DNA from: a bacterium
GTDB lineage: Bacteria > Bacteroidota > Rhodothermia > Rhodothermales > UBA10348
DNA: 33,009 nucleotides
Direction of reading: 5' to 3'
Assembly: GCA_013204185.1 (NCBI GenBank)
Contig: JABMOI010000113.1
Span: 1-33,009, forward strand
Both the position numbers and the translations under genes were made by a program. Below, piece by piece: positions 17,531 to 24,828 of the stretch; positions within the stretch are counted from its first letter, which is position 1; the number at the start of each line of letters is the position of its first letter. The notes beneath the pieces were generated by a model. It searched no databases, was not told where the DNA came from, and was given only the letters and a program-made list of their open reading frames with translations.

Positions 17531-18121
17531 ATGTTGATGCGACGTTTTAGTGCCCTTTTGCTACTCCTTTGCTTTTCGCTGCCGGTAATGGCACAAGAGT
17601 CAGACACAAATCGCGAACTCATTCGAATTGATCGAAATCACTCGACCATGGGCTTTAATGTACCCATCGTTAAAGGGCTTTCGAAGGTCACCGGCAAATT
17701 CACGGATTTCTCAGTCGATTTGGTTTGGGACGAAGCGAACCTCGATGCGTCCTCTGTCCAATTGGTTATACAAGTTGAATCAATCGATACCGGGATAGAA
17801 GGTCGAAATAAGCATTTGAAAACCGATGATTTTTTCGATGTAGAGCAGTTTCCGACCATCAAGTTCACCAGTTCATCCATTCAAAAGAGTGGCGATGGAT
17901 TTGACGTTCAGGGCACCTACACCATGCACGGTGTTTCCAAAGAAGTGACCCTACCGCTGACGCTGAAAACCTTCACTTCCGAGGAAGGCCAAACATGGAC
18001 AGCGTTTCGGGTAAACTATGTGATTGATCGCACTGACTACGGAATGAACTGGAAGCACAGCACGGCCGATTTTTTCGTGGGGAATGAAATCGAAACGGAT
18101 ATTGTGCTGCTTACTCGATAA
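17531..18121 (+). CDS. YceI-family periplasmic protein
   Basis: The 196-residue product has a signal peptide ending near PVMAQ (about 21), then the YceI lipocalin-like barrel: IDRNHSTMGFNVPIVKGLSKVTGKF, VESIDTGIEGRNKHLKTDDFFDVEQFPTIKF, GTYTMHGVSKEVTLPLT and FRVNYVIDRTDYGMNW. YceI proteins bind isoprenoid chains such as polyprenyl or quinone compounds in the periplasm; its role here is otherwise unknown. ATG 17531 and ATG 17537 are equivalent starts. The 3' end overlaps the opposing BFD-like gene by 11 nt, and it is divergent from the M1 peptidase. Confidence 0.92.
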   Translation: MLMRRFSALLLLLCFSLPVMAQESDTNRELIRIDRNHSTMGFNVPIVKGLSKVTGKFTDFSVDLVWDEANLDASSVQLVIQVESIDTGIEGRNKHLKTDDFFDVEQFPTIKFTSSSIQKSGDGFDVQGTYTMHGVSKEVTLPLTLKTFTSEEGQTWTAFRVNYVIDRTDYGMNWKHSTADFFVGNEIETDIVLLTR

Positions 18122-18308
18122 TGGATTGAGTAAAAACAGTCCTGCCGTCGATCAGCATCTGCTTGACGTACGGGATACATAGTTTACAGGACAGCCCGAA
18201 GGGGCGAACTTCTCGAAGCTTTTCCCAGTCAGTGATACCCTCTGCGTCTGCTGTTTTTTTCAATTCAGCAAACGAGACACTTGAACAGATGCAATGAGTA
18301 ATGGCCAT
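18111..18308 (-). CDS. BFD-like [2Fe-2S]-binding small protein
   Basis: The 65-residue protein carries C6-x-C8 near the start (THCICSSVSFAELK) and C41-x2-C44 later (LSCKLCIPYV). The pattern C-x-C-x32-C-x2-C is that of bacterioferritin-associated ferredoxin-type [2Fe-2S] domains (about x31-32), as is the overall length. Typical roles are electron delivery, for example releasing iron from bacterioferritin, but no ferritin gene is nearby. It is divergent from the TolC-family gene, with the shared palindrome (18336-18349) in the gap, and its 3' end overlaps the yceI-like gene by 11 nt. It is short, but the four cysteines and conserved layout support it as real. Confidence 0.72.
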   Translation of the reverse strand: MAITHCICSSVSFAELKKTADAEGITDWEKLREVRPFGLSCKLCIPYVKQMLIDGRTVFTQSIIE

Positions 18309-18335
18309 AGTGCCCTTAATAAACGAACTTCGAAG

Positions 18336-18349
18336 TTACCATTCGGTAA
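18336..18349. promoter_or_regulatory. Candidate operator: TTACC-N4-GGTAA palindrome, site 2
   Basis: The site lies in the divergent gap between the BFD-like gene (start 18308) and the TolC-family gene (start 18418). Arms extend to 6 bp (GTTACC-ATTC-GGTAAC, 18335-18350). On the other strand the core is TTACCGAATGGTAA, matching 13 of 14 bases of the site at 512-525. Divergent placement beside a TolC gene suits a local TetR-type efflux repressor, but none is encoded here. Confidence 0.4.
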
Positions 18350-18417
18350 CAGGGTGCGTCAAGAACATCCAAATAAATGCCGGCGTTCCCGCCCGCCGAA
18401 ATCCAATCTGATTTTAC

Positions 18418-19812
18418 ATGGCGAAGATCAAGACCATCCTCTTTCTATTCCTATCGTTCTGCTCGGTTCAAGTTAAAGCGCAGGACACGTTGGTCGTTTC
18501 GCTTTCCGACGCCATCATTCGCTCCCTTGAAATCAGCCCCGAAGTGCGAGCCAAGGCAGCCAAGGTCGATTATTCTTCCGCCAGATATAATTTGGCTAGT
18601 GCATCCCGCTTTCTACCGGACTTTACAGCGACCTCCGCGCATTCAACAGCTCCGGCTCTGGACAATCCGAACAATACTCCTGTGGACCGGCTCTATCTGG
18701 ATCCAGACGTGCGCAACGATTGGAACGACCTATCGATGTTCAATCGGATTGAGTTTTCGGCCATTCAGCCAATTTGGACATGGGGTGAAGTAGATCAATC
18801 CATTGCGGCCGCGAAGGCGGGAATAGCTGTTGATGAAGCGATTGAGCTCGGGACTTCTCATCAGGTAGCAGAACGGGCGGCGCAGCTTTACTATACGCTG
18901 CAACTCACAGAAGCATTGGCTCGGTTGACCTCCGAGGCGGGAGACATCGTTGACAAGGCAAAAACTGAAATTAACAGGCTCCTACAAGAGGGCGACGAAG
19001 GAGTAGATGACGCGGACCTGTTTCAAGTCCAAATCACGGAGCAGGAATTCCTGCAGCGCGTCGTAGAGGCAGACGAAAGCAGAAAAACAGCAAGGGCAGC
19101 GCTCACACGCCTGTTATTTCTGGAAGACGGACAGACGGCTGCGGTCTCATCCGTGCTCTTAGAACCTCTCCCGTTTGAGCCCCAACCGTTGGTCAACTAT
19201 CAAGAACTGGCGCTAAAGAACCGGCCCGAACTTCAGCAAGCAGGAGCCGGCCTAGCCGCGCGTTCTGCCTTGGTGAAAGTTGCCAGATCCAATTGGTACC
19301 CAAAATTCGTCATGGGATTGACTGGAAAGTGGTCTTATGCAGCAGGTAGAGAACGCCAACCCAACCCTTACGTTGGCGACGCATTTCTGTCGCGAAGCCT
19401 TCAAATTGGATTCGGATTCCGCCAAAACCTGAATTTTGGTCAGACGCGTGCCAAGGTGGCTCAAGCTAGAGCTGAAGAGTCAGAAGTTCAGTTTCAAGCC
19501 GAAGCTGCTCGTCAACTCATCTTGTTTGAAGTCGAAGAAGCCTACCGAAACGTCTTGATCACATTTGCCGCCGTTTCCTCGAGAGAGCAAGCGCTGCAAA
19601 TCAGTAAAGAGTGGTTGCGCTTGGAACAGGTGAACTTCGATTTGGAGATTGGCGACACTGAAAACCTAGTCAAAGCCGTTCGGGACAACCTTTCTTTGCG
19701 TGCCTCACGGCATGAGGCTGTGTACAAGTATAATGTGGCTGTCATCAAATTGATGAGCAAATCTGGGATATTGCTCGCTTCCGTTCAAGACGGCACGATC
19801 GTTGGACTATAG
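18418..19812 (+). CDS. TolC-family outer-membrane efflux/secretion channel
   Basis: The 464-residue protein begins MAKIKTILFLFLSFCSVQVK with signal cleavage near VKAQ. It shows the long-helix outer-membrane-factor layout: LSDAIIRSLEISPEVRAKAAKVDYSSARY, IQPIWTWGEVDQSIAAAKAG in the first half, and the second repeat NRPELQQAGAGLAARSALVKVARSNWYPKFVMGLTG with FGQTRAKVAQARAEESE. Such trimers form the outer-membrane duct of type I secretion or RND/ABC efflux systems. No membrane-fusion protein or pump gene is adjacent, so its partner must be encoded elsewhere. A MlaC-like gene follows after 56 nt in the same direction. Confidence 0.88.
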   Translation: MAKIKTILFLFLSFCSVQVKAQDTLVVSLSDAIIRSLEISPEVRAKAAKVDYSSARYNLASASRFLPDFTATSAHSTAPALDNPNNTPVDRLYLDPDVRNDWNDLSMFNRIEFSAIQPIWTWGEVDQSIAAAKAGIAVDEAIELGTSHQVAERAAQLYYTLQLTEALARLTSEAGDIVDKAKTEINRLLQEGDEGVDDADLFQVQITEQEFLQRVVEADESRKTARAALTRLLFLEDGQTAAVSSVLLEPLPFEPQPLVNYQELALKNRPELQQAGAGLAARSALVKVARSNWYPKFVMGLTGKWSYAAGRERQPNPYVGDAFLSRSLQIGFGFRQNLNFGQTRAKVAQARAEESEVQFQAEAARQLILFEVEEAYRNVLITFAAVSSREQALQISKEWLRLEQVNFDLEIGDTENLVKAVRDNLSLRASRHEAVYKYNVAVIKLMSKSGILLASVQDGTIVGL

Positions 19813-19868
19813 TCAGTGTAAATCACTAACAAGCTGAATTAACGGCCCTAGACTGCTCATTCGAATCC

Positions 19869-20489
19869 ATGTTGTACCAGAATCTATACACTCGACTTTC
19901 CGCATTGACCCTCGTAACGGTCATACTTGGTGCTGCTTTTGCCCCAGGTTTGGCACAGGCACAAAAGCCGGAGTCTGATATCCGGACGATGCTTGAGCAG
20001 CGTGATCGTGATATTAAAAAGCTCATCGGAACGGCGGGTAACATTCCCGACGCCAAGAAAGAGGAACTCCGAACCTTGGTCAACGGCTTAATCGACTTTG
20101 ACGCCATGGGCGAAGCAGCACTTGGAAGTTTCTGGTCCACCATTACCGCAGCAGAGCAAAAGGAATTTGTGAGGGTGTTTGGAGAAATTGTCAAACACCA
20201 GTCTCTTGCCGACATCGACGTGTATCGTTCTAGCGTGACCTACGATCAGATCAAGGCCAACGCAGCAACCGCTCATGTTACTACCACTACAACGTACAAA
20301 GACGTTCCCGCAAAGGTGGAATACGACTTTTTGTTAAAAGGCGATACGTGGCGTGCCAAAGATATTGTTATAGACGGTGTGAGCACAGTCGAGGGATACA
20401 GTCGCAGCTTTCAGTCACTGATCAGAAAGAAAGGATTTGGTTCGCTGATGAATAGCCTCAATAAGCGTTTGGCGAAAACGAAAGCGTAG
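19869..20489 (+). CDS. mlaC: MlaC/Ttg2D-family periplasmic phospholipid-binding protein (orphan)
   Basis: The 206-residue protein has a signal peptide ending near LAQAQ (about 32) and a MlaC/Ttg2D (ABC auxiliary) fold. Family landmarks are IRTMLEQRDRDIKKLIG, LVNGLIDFDAMGEAALG, ITAAEQKEFVRVFGEIVKHQ and VEYDFLLKGDTWRAKDIVIDGVS with YSRSFQSLIRKKGF. MlaC shuttles phospholipids between the inner-membrane MlaFEDB complex and the outer membrane. No mlaD, mlaE or mlaF gene is in the window. It instead follows the TolC-family gene, suggesting a TolC-linked lipid or envelope task, which is inference. Starting at ATG 19869; no strong Shine-Dalgarno is visible. Confidence 0.87.
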   Translation: MLYQNLYTRLSALTLVTVILGAAFAPGLAQAQKPESDIRTMLEQRDRDIKKLIGTAGNIPDAKKEELRTLVNGLIDFDAMGEAALGSFWSTITAAEQKEFVRVFGEIVKHQSLADIDVYRSSVTYDQIKANAATAHVTTTTTYKDVPAKVEYDFLLKGDTWRAKDIVIDGVSTVEGYSRSFQSLIRKKGFGSLMNSLNKRLAKTKA

Positions 20490-20555
20490 GCTTTATTGGG
20501 CGTAGCTTCTATTGAATTGAAAGTGCCTAGAACAATCATTCTTGGCTTGCGTTTG

Positions 20556-20587
20556 TTCGGGATTGACTCCATTTGACCCATCCCGAA
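20556..20587 (+). promoter_or_regulatory. Stem-loop immediately upstream of a TTG start
   Basis: TTCGGGAT (20556-20563) pairs perfectly with ATCCCGAA (20580-20587) around a 16-nt loop containing the near-repeats TGACTCCAT and TGACCCAT. The 3' arm ends 4 nt before the TTG start of the glycosyltransferase. No Shine-Dalgarno is visible, so the hairpin may control access to the start codon. Confidence 0.35.
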
Positions 20588-20591
20588 ACCC

Positions 20592-21584
20592 TTGGAAGGC
20601 TACGTTCTTCACACTTATGGTAGCGAACGCTATCTCCGTCACGCGGTAGCATCGGTTAGCACGCTTCGTCGGCACGACAAACATCGGCCGATTGCCTTGT
20701 TCGCGGATCAAAGTCAGATCGACATCCTTCGCGCCAACGGCTTGGACTCACTGTTCTCCGTTCTCGAAGTGTTGCCAGAGGGTCACCGGTCTATTGTAGG
20801 ATTTAAGCATCATCTTTCGCTCTTCAAGCCCTTTCCCAAGAGCCTATTTGTCGATTCAGACATCGTTTGGTGTAGAAATCCAGATCCGTTGTGGAAAAAA
20901 CTTCAAGCCTATTCATTTACCGCCACTGGTCTTGAAAGGGCGGACGCTTGGTTTGGCGGACCCAAAGGAATCGGCATTGTGTGGGATCGACTCCTAGATA
21001 GACGCCGCCGCACAATGAAGCGCTTTGGCTTGACGTACCTCCCGCGTGTTCAAGCAGGCATGATTTACGCTGAGGACGATCTTACCACTCGCCTGATCTG
21101 CGAAAAAGCTCAGGACTTCCTTGGTCGCAGGAAGGAAACTCACTTCAGAAGCCGGTTAGATGAAGGCAGAAGTGAAGAAAGTTGCGAATGGAGCCTAGCA
21201 ATGGCAATGAGTTCGCTCGATCTGCCCATTATGCACTGGTTTCAAGGTCAAGACAGCCCGCAAATGGACTTTATAGCCGGCTATGTAGATCACGACGATG
21301 CATTTGAAAGAGTCCGCTGCCTCTACTATACCGATCCGTTTATTCATGGATTGAGAGGCCTTCCAAACGAAAAATTTCGCAGGTGGCTCGTGGAATTACT
21401 CTCCAAATTGCCAGGCCGAGGGGACTATATGTGGGTCACCCCTTTCGCGCTACATTTTGGATGGATGCGTCACAAGGAACCCTTTTACGATTTTTCAGAC
21501 AGAATTTGGGATGACTTGCTCTCCGATGGCAAATCGATCGTATCTCAGGCCCGAAGCCTCGAATCGCGTCCAGAGCTGGCTTAG
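20592..21584 (+). CDS. Putative GT-A-type glycosyltransferase with a TTG start
   Basis: The 330-residue product has FVDSDIVWCRNPDPLW with a DxD pair (D88, D90) that binds the metal and nucleotide-sugar phosphates in GT-A enzymes. It is preceded by GFKHHLSLFKPFPKSL, and the N-terminal strand GYVLHTYGSERYLRHAVASVSTLRRH is the usual donor-site start. No signal peptide or membrane span is seen, so it should act in the cytoplasm on an unknown acceptor. The gap back to mlaC contains no ATG, and a TGA in the same frame at 20574 rules out earlier starts, leaving TTG 20592 as the best start. The closest family looks like GT8 or a related DUF group, but I could not assign it. Confidence 0.72.
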   Translation: MEGYVLHTYGSERYLRHAVASVSTLRRHDKHRPIALFADQSQIDILRANGLDSLFSVLEVLPEGHRSIVGFKHHLSLFKPFPKSLFVDSDIVWCRNPDPLWKKLQAYSFTATGLERADAWFGGPKGIGIVWDRLLDRRRRTMKRFGLTYLPRVQAGMIYAEDDLTTRLICEKAQDFLGRRKETHFRSRLDEGRSEESCEWSLAMAMSSLDLPIMHWFQGQDSPQMDFIAGYVDHDDAFERVRCLYYTDPFIHGLRGLPNEKFRRWLVELLSKLPGRGDYMWVTPFALHFGWMRHKEPFYDFSDRIWDDLLSDGKSIVSQARSLESRPELA

Positions 21585-21610
21585 TTTTCAGTCCGAGAGG
21601 CTAGCTAAGA

Positions 21611-23239
21611 CTACAGCCGGGTTGCGAGGTGCCAAAGAAACGTCACCTCGTCCCAATGAAAGAGCGACCAAGTGGTTAATACCAGCGAGCCTAAAATAAG
21701 TGGGTTGAGAAGCCAGATCAGCAAGGCCGTACCGGGCACAATTCTGGCCACTTTAAAGAGGTCATACGCCGTGCGGAGTGTAGCCCAGTAGGCACAGCCA
21801 ATCCATATGACTGCTAATAAGACGATGGCCCACAATGGGACTCCCGGAGTCGACTCAAACGTCATGGCGATAGGCAGAATGAAAAGTACTTGCCACCTGG
21901 GCCATACAGCCAACATCAACGCTTGGCTTGGATACAGAGGACTTCTTCGCCCCGAGGCCATCATCCACATTCCCATCCAGATTGACATAGACAGTAACGC
22001 AGTGCTCCCCATCAAGATGGCGAGTACAAAGGGCGCCTCCAAGACAAGCGTTAGCGAGGTTCTAGGCCCTTGGTCCATCAGTGAAAAAAGATGAAGCATG
22101 GGCCGCGTTTCTTGCAACGAGATAATGACATGCGTTGCAATGAGACCAATTGAAAGCCCCATGATGGTCAGAAGCGCCGTCGATGTAAGGGGGAGAACCT
22201 CGCGCGCTTCTCGCACAGCATTTCGATAGAATCCGTGTGCAAAAAAGTACCTGGGTATGATGGAGCGAAACCGGGGCGAGCCCGCATAGATCACGGCCAT
22301 CATGGAAAGCAAAATCCAGCCGACGAGGGTGAACCAATGGAGCGGCCGCTCTGCGGGCTTTCCTCGCTCAAAAACGAATGTGTTTTGAATGCCTAAATAG
22401 ACGCCCCTCGTCACATAGAGTGCAGGACGAGGGTCTTTTGCACGATTATACAGCCCGTAGTTTCGTCGGTAGGGATCCGGAAGTTGCTGAACGTTTCTGG
22501 ATTCGTCCTTCCATCGATGCACAAACACACCCATCGTATTTTCAGATTGCAGTCCGGCGAATACGTTTTCTAGGAATCGAGCTTGATATTGCTGGCTGCC
22601 TTTGATCTGGCTTCCGGGTTCGCTTCCTGGCGTCGCGCTGGTTCCGATACGGGCCAATCCCACCGGCGTTTGGTGTGCTCGTTTCCACCTTTCTAAGAGT
22701 TGCTCTGGATGTTCGTGGTCGAGCGCATCAATCAAAACGAAGTCGACTGCATCCGAACAGGCATCCGACTCAATGAAGTTGGTTACGTAGTACGCCTGGT
22801 TTCCGGACTGATGCAGAATATTGGTGAGTCGCTGGAGCTCAGGACAGACGGAAGGCGAACTGGTGTCTGAGTTGCGAACCAACCCGATTGGGCCGGCCGA
22901 AGAATAGCCCTTTCCCTGCTCTACCAGTATGAGTAGCAGAGAGTCGGCTCGAGACAGAGAATCGGCTAAAGATCGAGGCCCCAGTCCATGGAGGGGTAGT
23001 TCTCGGTAAAGAACCAAGCCGAGAGAGTCGGCCATTCGGATGAGACCTTGGTCAAAGACGAGGCCCGTTCTAACGGCAGATATCCCCATCAATTGCATCT
23101 CGAGGAGATCTTCTGCTGCTTCTTGAAAATCGTCAGGAATCTCCCAGACAACACCCTTGACAGATTGCTGAGCGCTCGCGACATCAAAACTGATACCGAG
23201 AAAAAGGAAAATCCATATCAAATGGGCGGTTGGGCGCAT
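21611..23239 (-). CDS. Glycoside-hydrolase-like periplasmic domain fused to a multi-pass membrane domain
   Basis: The 542-residue protein starts with a signal peptide (about 1-24, ending ASAQ). Residues about 27-280 resemble a GH2-type TIM barrel: KGVVWEIPDDFQEAAEDLLEMQLMGISAVRTG with LIRMADSLGLVLYRELPLHGLGP, and late YGLYNRAKDPRPALYVTRGVY, which mirrors the GH2 ending. The NE acid/base pair expected after the ADSLGL strand is not visible, so it may be inactive. From about 303 on it has roughly six membrane spans (about 303-319, 353-373, 400-425, 440-460, 468-486, 503-523) and a Yip1-like feel near FYRNAVREAREVLPLTS. Position and ligand are unknown. It is convergent with the glycosyltransferase and lies downstream of the division genes. 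Confidence 0.7.
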   Translation of the reverse strand: MRPTAHLIWIFLFLGISFDVASAQQSVKGVVWEIPDDFQEAAEDLLEMQLMGISAVRTGLVFDQGLIRMADSLGLVLYRELPLHGLGPRSLADSLSRADSLLLILVEQGKGYSSAGPIGLVRNSDTSSPSVCPELQRLTNILHQSGNQAYYVTNFIESDACSDAVDFVLIDALDHEHPEQLLERWKRAHQTPVGLARIGTSATPGSEPGSQIKGSQQYQARFLENVFAGLQSENTMGVFVHRWKDESRNVQQLPDPYRRNYGLYNRAKDPRPALYVTRGVYLGIQNTFVFERGKPAERPLHWFTLVGWILLSMMAVIYAGSPRFRSIIPRYFFAHGFYRNAVREAREVLPLTSTALLTIMGLSIGLIATHVIISLQETRPMLHLFSLMDQGPRTSLTLVLEAPFVLAILMGSTALLSMSIWMGMWMMASGRRSPLYPSQALMLAVWPRWQVLFILPIAMTFESTPGVPLWAIVLLAVIWIGCAYWATLRTAYDLFKVARIVPGTALLIWLLNPLILGSLVLTTWSLFHWDEVTFLWHLATRL

Positions 23240-23317
23240 ATCAGCAAAATACAGCTTTAGCCACAGCTTTGATCAGTGTACGGCAAGATGAAGGCGGAAA
23301 AGATTCCTGAAAAGGGA

Positions 23318-23349
23318 GAGGCGCGGCCGATACATATCGGCCGCGCCTC
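23318..23349 (-). terminator. Probable Rho-independent terminator of the ftsZ end of the dcw operon
   Basis: A perfect 15-bp inverted repeat (arms 23318-23332 and 23335-23349, GC-rich) forms a very stable hairpin about 140 nt beyond the ftsZ stop. Reading on the minus strand it is followed by CCCTTTTC, a short U-run, so it suits termination of leftward transcription. The other strand has no U-run, so a bidirectional role is less likely. Confidence 0.65.
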
Positions 23350-23411
23350 CTTCATACCGAACCACAACCACGCCTATTGGACGTACAGCCAACGCCACGA
23401 AAGGATGGGAA

Positions 23412-23455
23412 CCAGTTGCGCTCAACAACTGGGGTCGAGCCTGGAGAGCTCGACC
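23412..23455 (-). other. Two abutting stem-loops just downstream of ftsZ
   Basis: CCAGTTG (23412-23418) pairs with CAACTGG (23426-23432), and immediately afterwards GGTCGAGC (23433-23440) pairs with GCTCGACC (23448-23455). Both have 7-nt loops. They lie 33-76 nt after the ftsZ stop in the untranslated part of the transcript. They may act as an mRNA end-stabilising element or be part of a small RNA; no open frame with export or family features covers them. Confidence 0.4.
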
Positions 23456-23487
23456 ATGGCAGGTTCGACTAGAGATTCAATAGCCCG

Positions 23488-24753
23488 TTAATCCATCATT
23501 TTTCTGAGGAAAGCCGGGACTTCCTTATCCTTAACTTCCTCTTTTTCAAGCGCTGGAATTTCGTCCCGGTTTAGTAACCGAACTCGGGTAGAGCTGGCGG
23601 TGCCGCCATCCCCTCCCATGGGTTCCACCGAAAGCTGCGAACCGCGCCTTACAAATGCCGGCTTATCCAACTCTTTGAGACTGTCTTCCCCTTTGTAGCT
23701 CAGACCACCAAGGTCCACCCCACGCGTTTGGGAAAGAGAAACCGTTTTGCCCGGCATTCTTTGCTCAGGAACGACACTTTTTTCAAATCCGGTGGCAATG
23801 ACCGTGATGCGAAGGTCTTCTCCCATCGCGTCGTCGATTACGGTACCAAAAATGATTTCGACATCATCACCAGCTTCTTCTTGAATGATCTTCGTGGCAG
23901 CTGTAGCCTCCCGAATACCCAAACTGCGACCAGCTGTAATGTTAACCAACACATTGCGAGCGCCAGCGATGGAAAGTCCGTCCAAAAGCGGGCTGTTCAA
24001 AGCTTCGCGAGCTGCGCGCTCAGCGCGATTTTCACCCGTCGCCGTTGCTGCGCCCATCATAGCCGTACCCCCGCTACTCATAGTCGTTTTAACATCTGCA
24101 AAGTCTAGGTTGATCAAGCCATGAACGGTGATCAAGTCAGAAATACCACGCGTTGCGTTGTAGAGCACATCGTCTGCCGTTTCAAAGGCTTCCAGCATGG
24201 ATGTGTCCGCATCGGCAATGTCTAACAAACGTTCGTTGGGGATGATGATGAGTGTATCAACATTCTTTTTCAGAAGATCCACGCCTGCGCCTGCAAATTT
24301 AGACCGCTTTGGACCTTCACAGTCAAACGGTTTGGTTACGATGGCTACGGAAAGGATTCCCAAGTCCTTCGCGATGGCTGCTACAATAGGCGCACCACCC
24401 GTTCCCGTGCCTCCACCCATTCCAGCGGTAATAAACACCATATCGAATCCGCGAAGCGCGTTTTCAATATCTTTTCGGCTTTCTTCTACGGCCTCCGCTC
24501 CAATGCTTGGCCTTGCGCCAGCTCCAAGCCCCTTGGTGAGCCCTCTGCCAGCCTGAATTTTGTACGGGGCTAGATTGTTGTCTAGCGCCTGTGAATCGGT
24601 GTTGATCGCGTAGAATTCAACACCGGTAATGCCTTTTGTAATCATGTTGTTGACTGCGTTTCCACCGCCGCCTCCAACACCAATCACACAGATTTTTGCC
24701 TCTTCATTTTCTGCATCGTCGAATGCGAAATGAGTGCTAAATAAATTCTCCAT
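23488..24753 (-). CDS. ftsZ: Cell division protein FtsZ
   Basis: The 421-residue tubulin homologue builds the GTP-dependent cytokinetic ring at mid-cell. GTP-binding loops are plain: [14 protein letters not shown] (about 24-37), the tubulin signature [12 protein letters not shown] (about 111-122), and the synergy loop [12 protein letters not shown]. The C-terminal linker is short-to-moderate and ends [10 protein letters not shown], the conserved tail that binds FtsA and ZipA-like partners in this lineage. A good Shine-Dalgarno (AGAGG, 24759-24763) sits 5 nt before ATG 24753. It is the last gene of the dcw cluster, separated from ftsA by 75 nt that contain a stem-loop, and has a likely terminator about 140 nt past its stop. 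Confidence 0.97.
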   Translation of the reverse strand: MENLFSTHFAFDDAENEEAKICVIGVGGGGGNAVNNMITKGITGVEFYAINTDSQALDNNLAPYKIQAGRGLTKGLGAGARPSIGAEAVEESRKDIENALRGFDMVFITAGMGGGTGTGGAPIVAAIAKDLGILSVAIVTKPFDCEGPKRSKFAGAGVDLLKKNVDTLIIIPNERLLDIADADTSMLEAFETADDVLYNATRGISDLITVHGLINLDFADVKTTMSSGGTAMMGAATATGENRAERAAREALNSPLLDGLSIAGARNVLVNITAGRSLGIREATAATKIIQEEAGDDVEIIFGTVIDDAMGEDLRITVIATGFEKSVVPEQRMPGKTVSLSQTRGVDLGGLSYKGEDSLKELDKPAFVRRGSQLSVEPMGGDGGTASSTRVRLLNRDEIPALEKEEVKDKEVPAFLRKMMD

Positions 24754-24787
24754 TTAAACCTCTAGTCGTTCTTTTTTGGCTGTAAAA

Positions 24788-24819
24788 GAATGGAGTCAAC
24801 TGAGCAAGTTGACCCATTC
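24788..24819 (-). promoter_or_regulatory. Stem-loop with short U-run in the ftsA-ftsZ gap (attenuator or processing site)
   Basis: On the minus strand GAATGGGTCAACT (24819-24807) pairs over 13 bp with AGTTGAC-T-CCATTC (24801-24788), with one bulged base, around a 5-nt loop. It is followed by TTTTACA. This is terminator-like, yet sits inside the operon, about 35 nt before the ftsZ start. It may cause partial termination between ftsA and ftsZ, define an RNA-processing end, or protect ftsZ mRNA. Confidence 0.5.
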
Positions 24820-24828
24820 GTGTTTGGG

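Noticed and set aside
23276-23491. 71-codon open frame in the gap after ftsZ
   Set aside because: It runs through the terminator and the paired hairpins, and its translation looks like random sequence.
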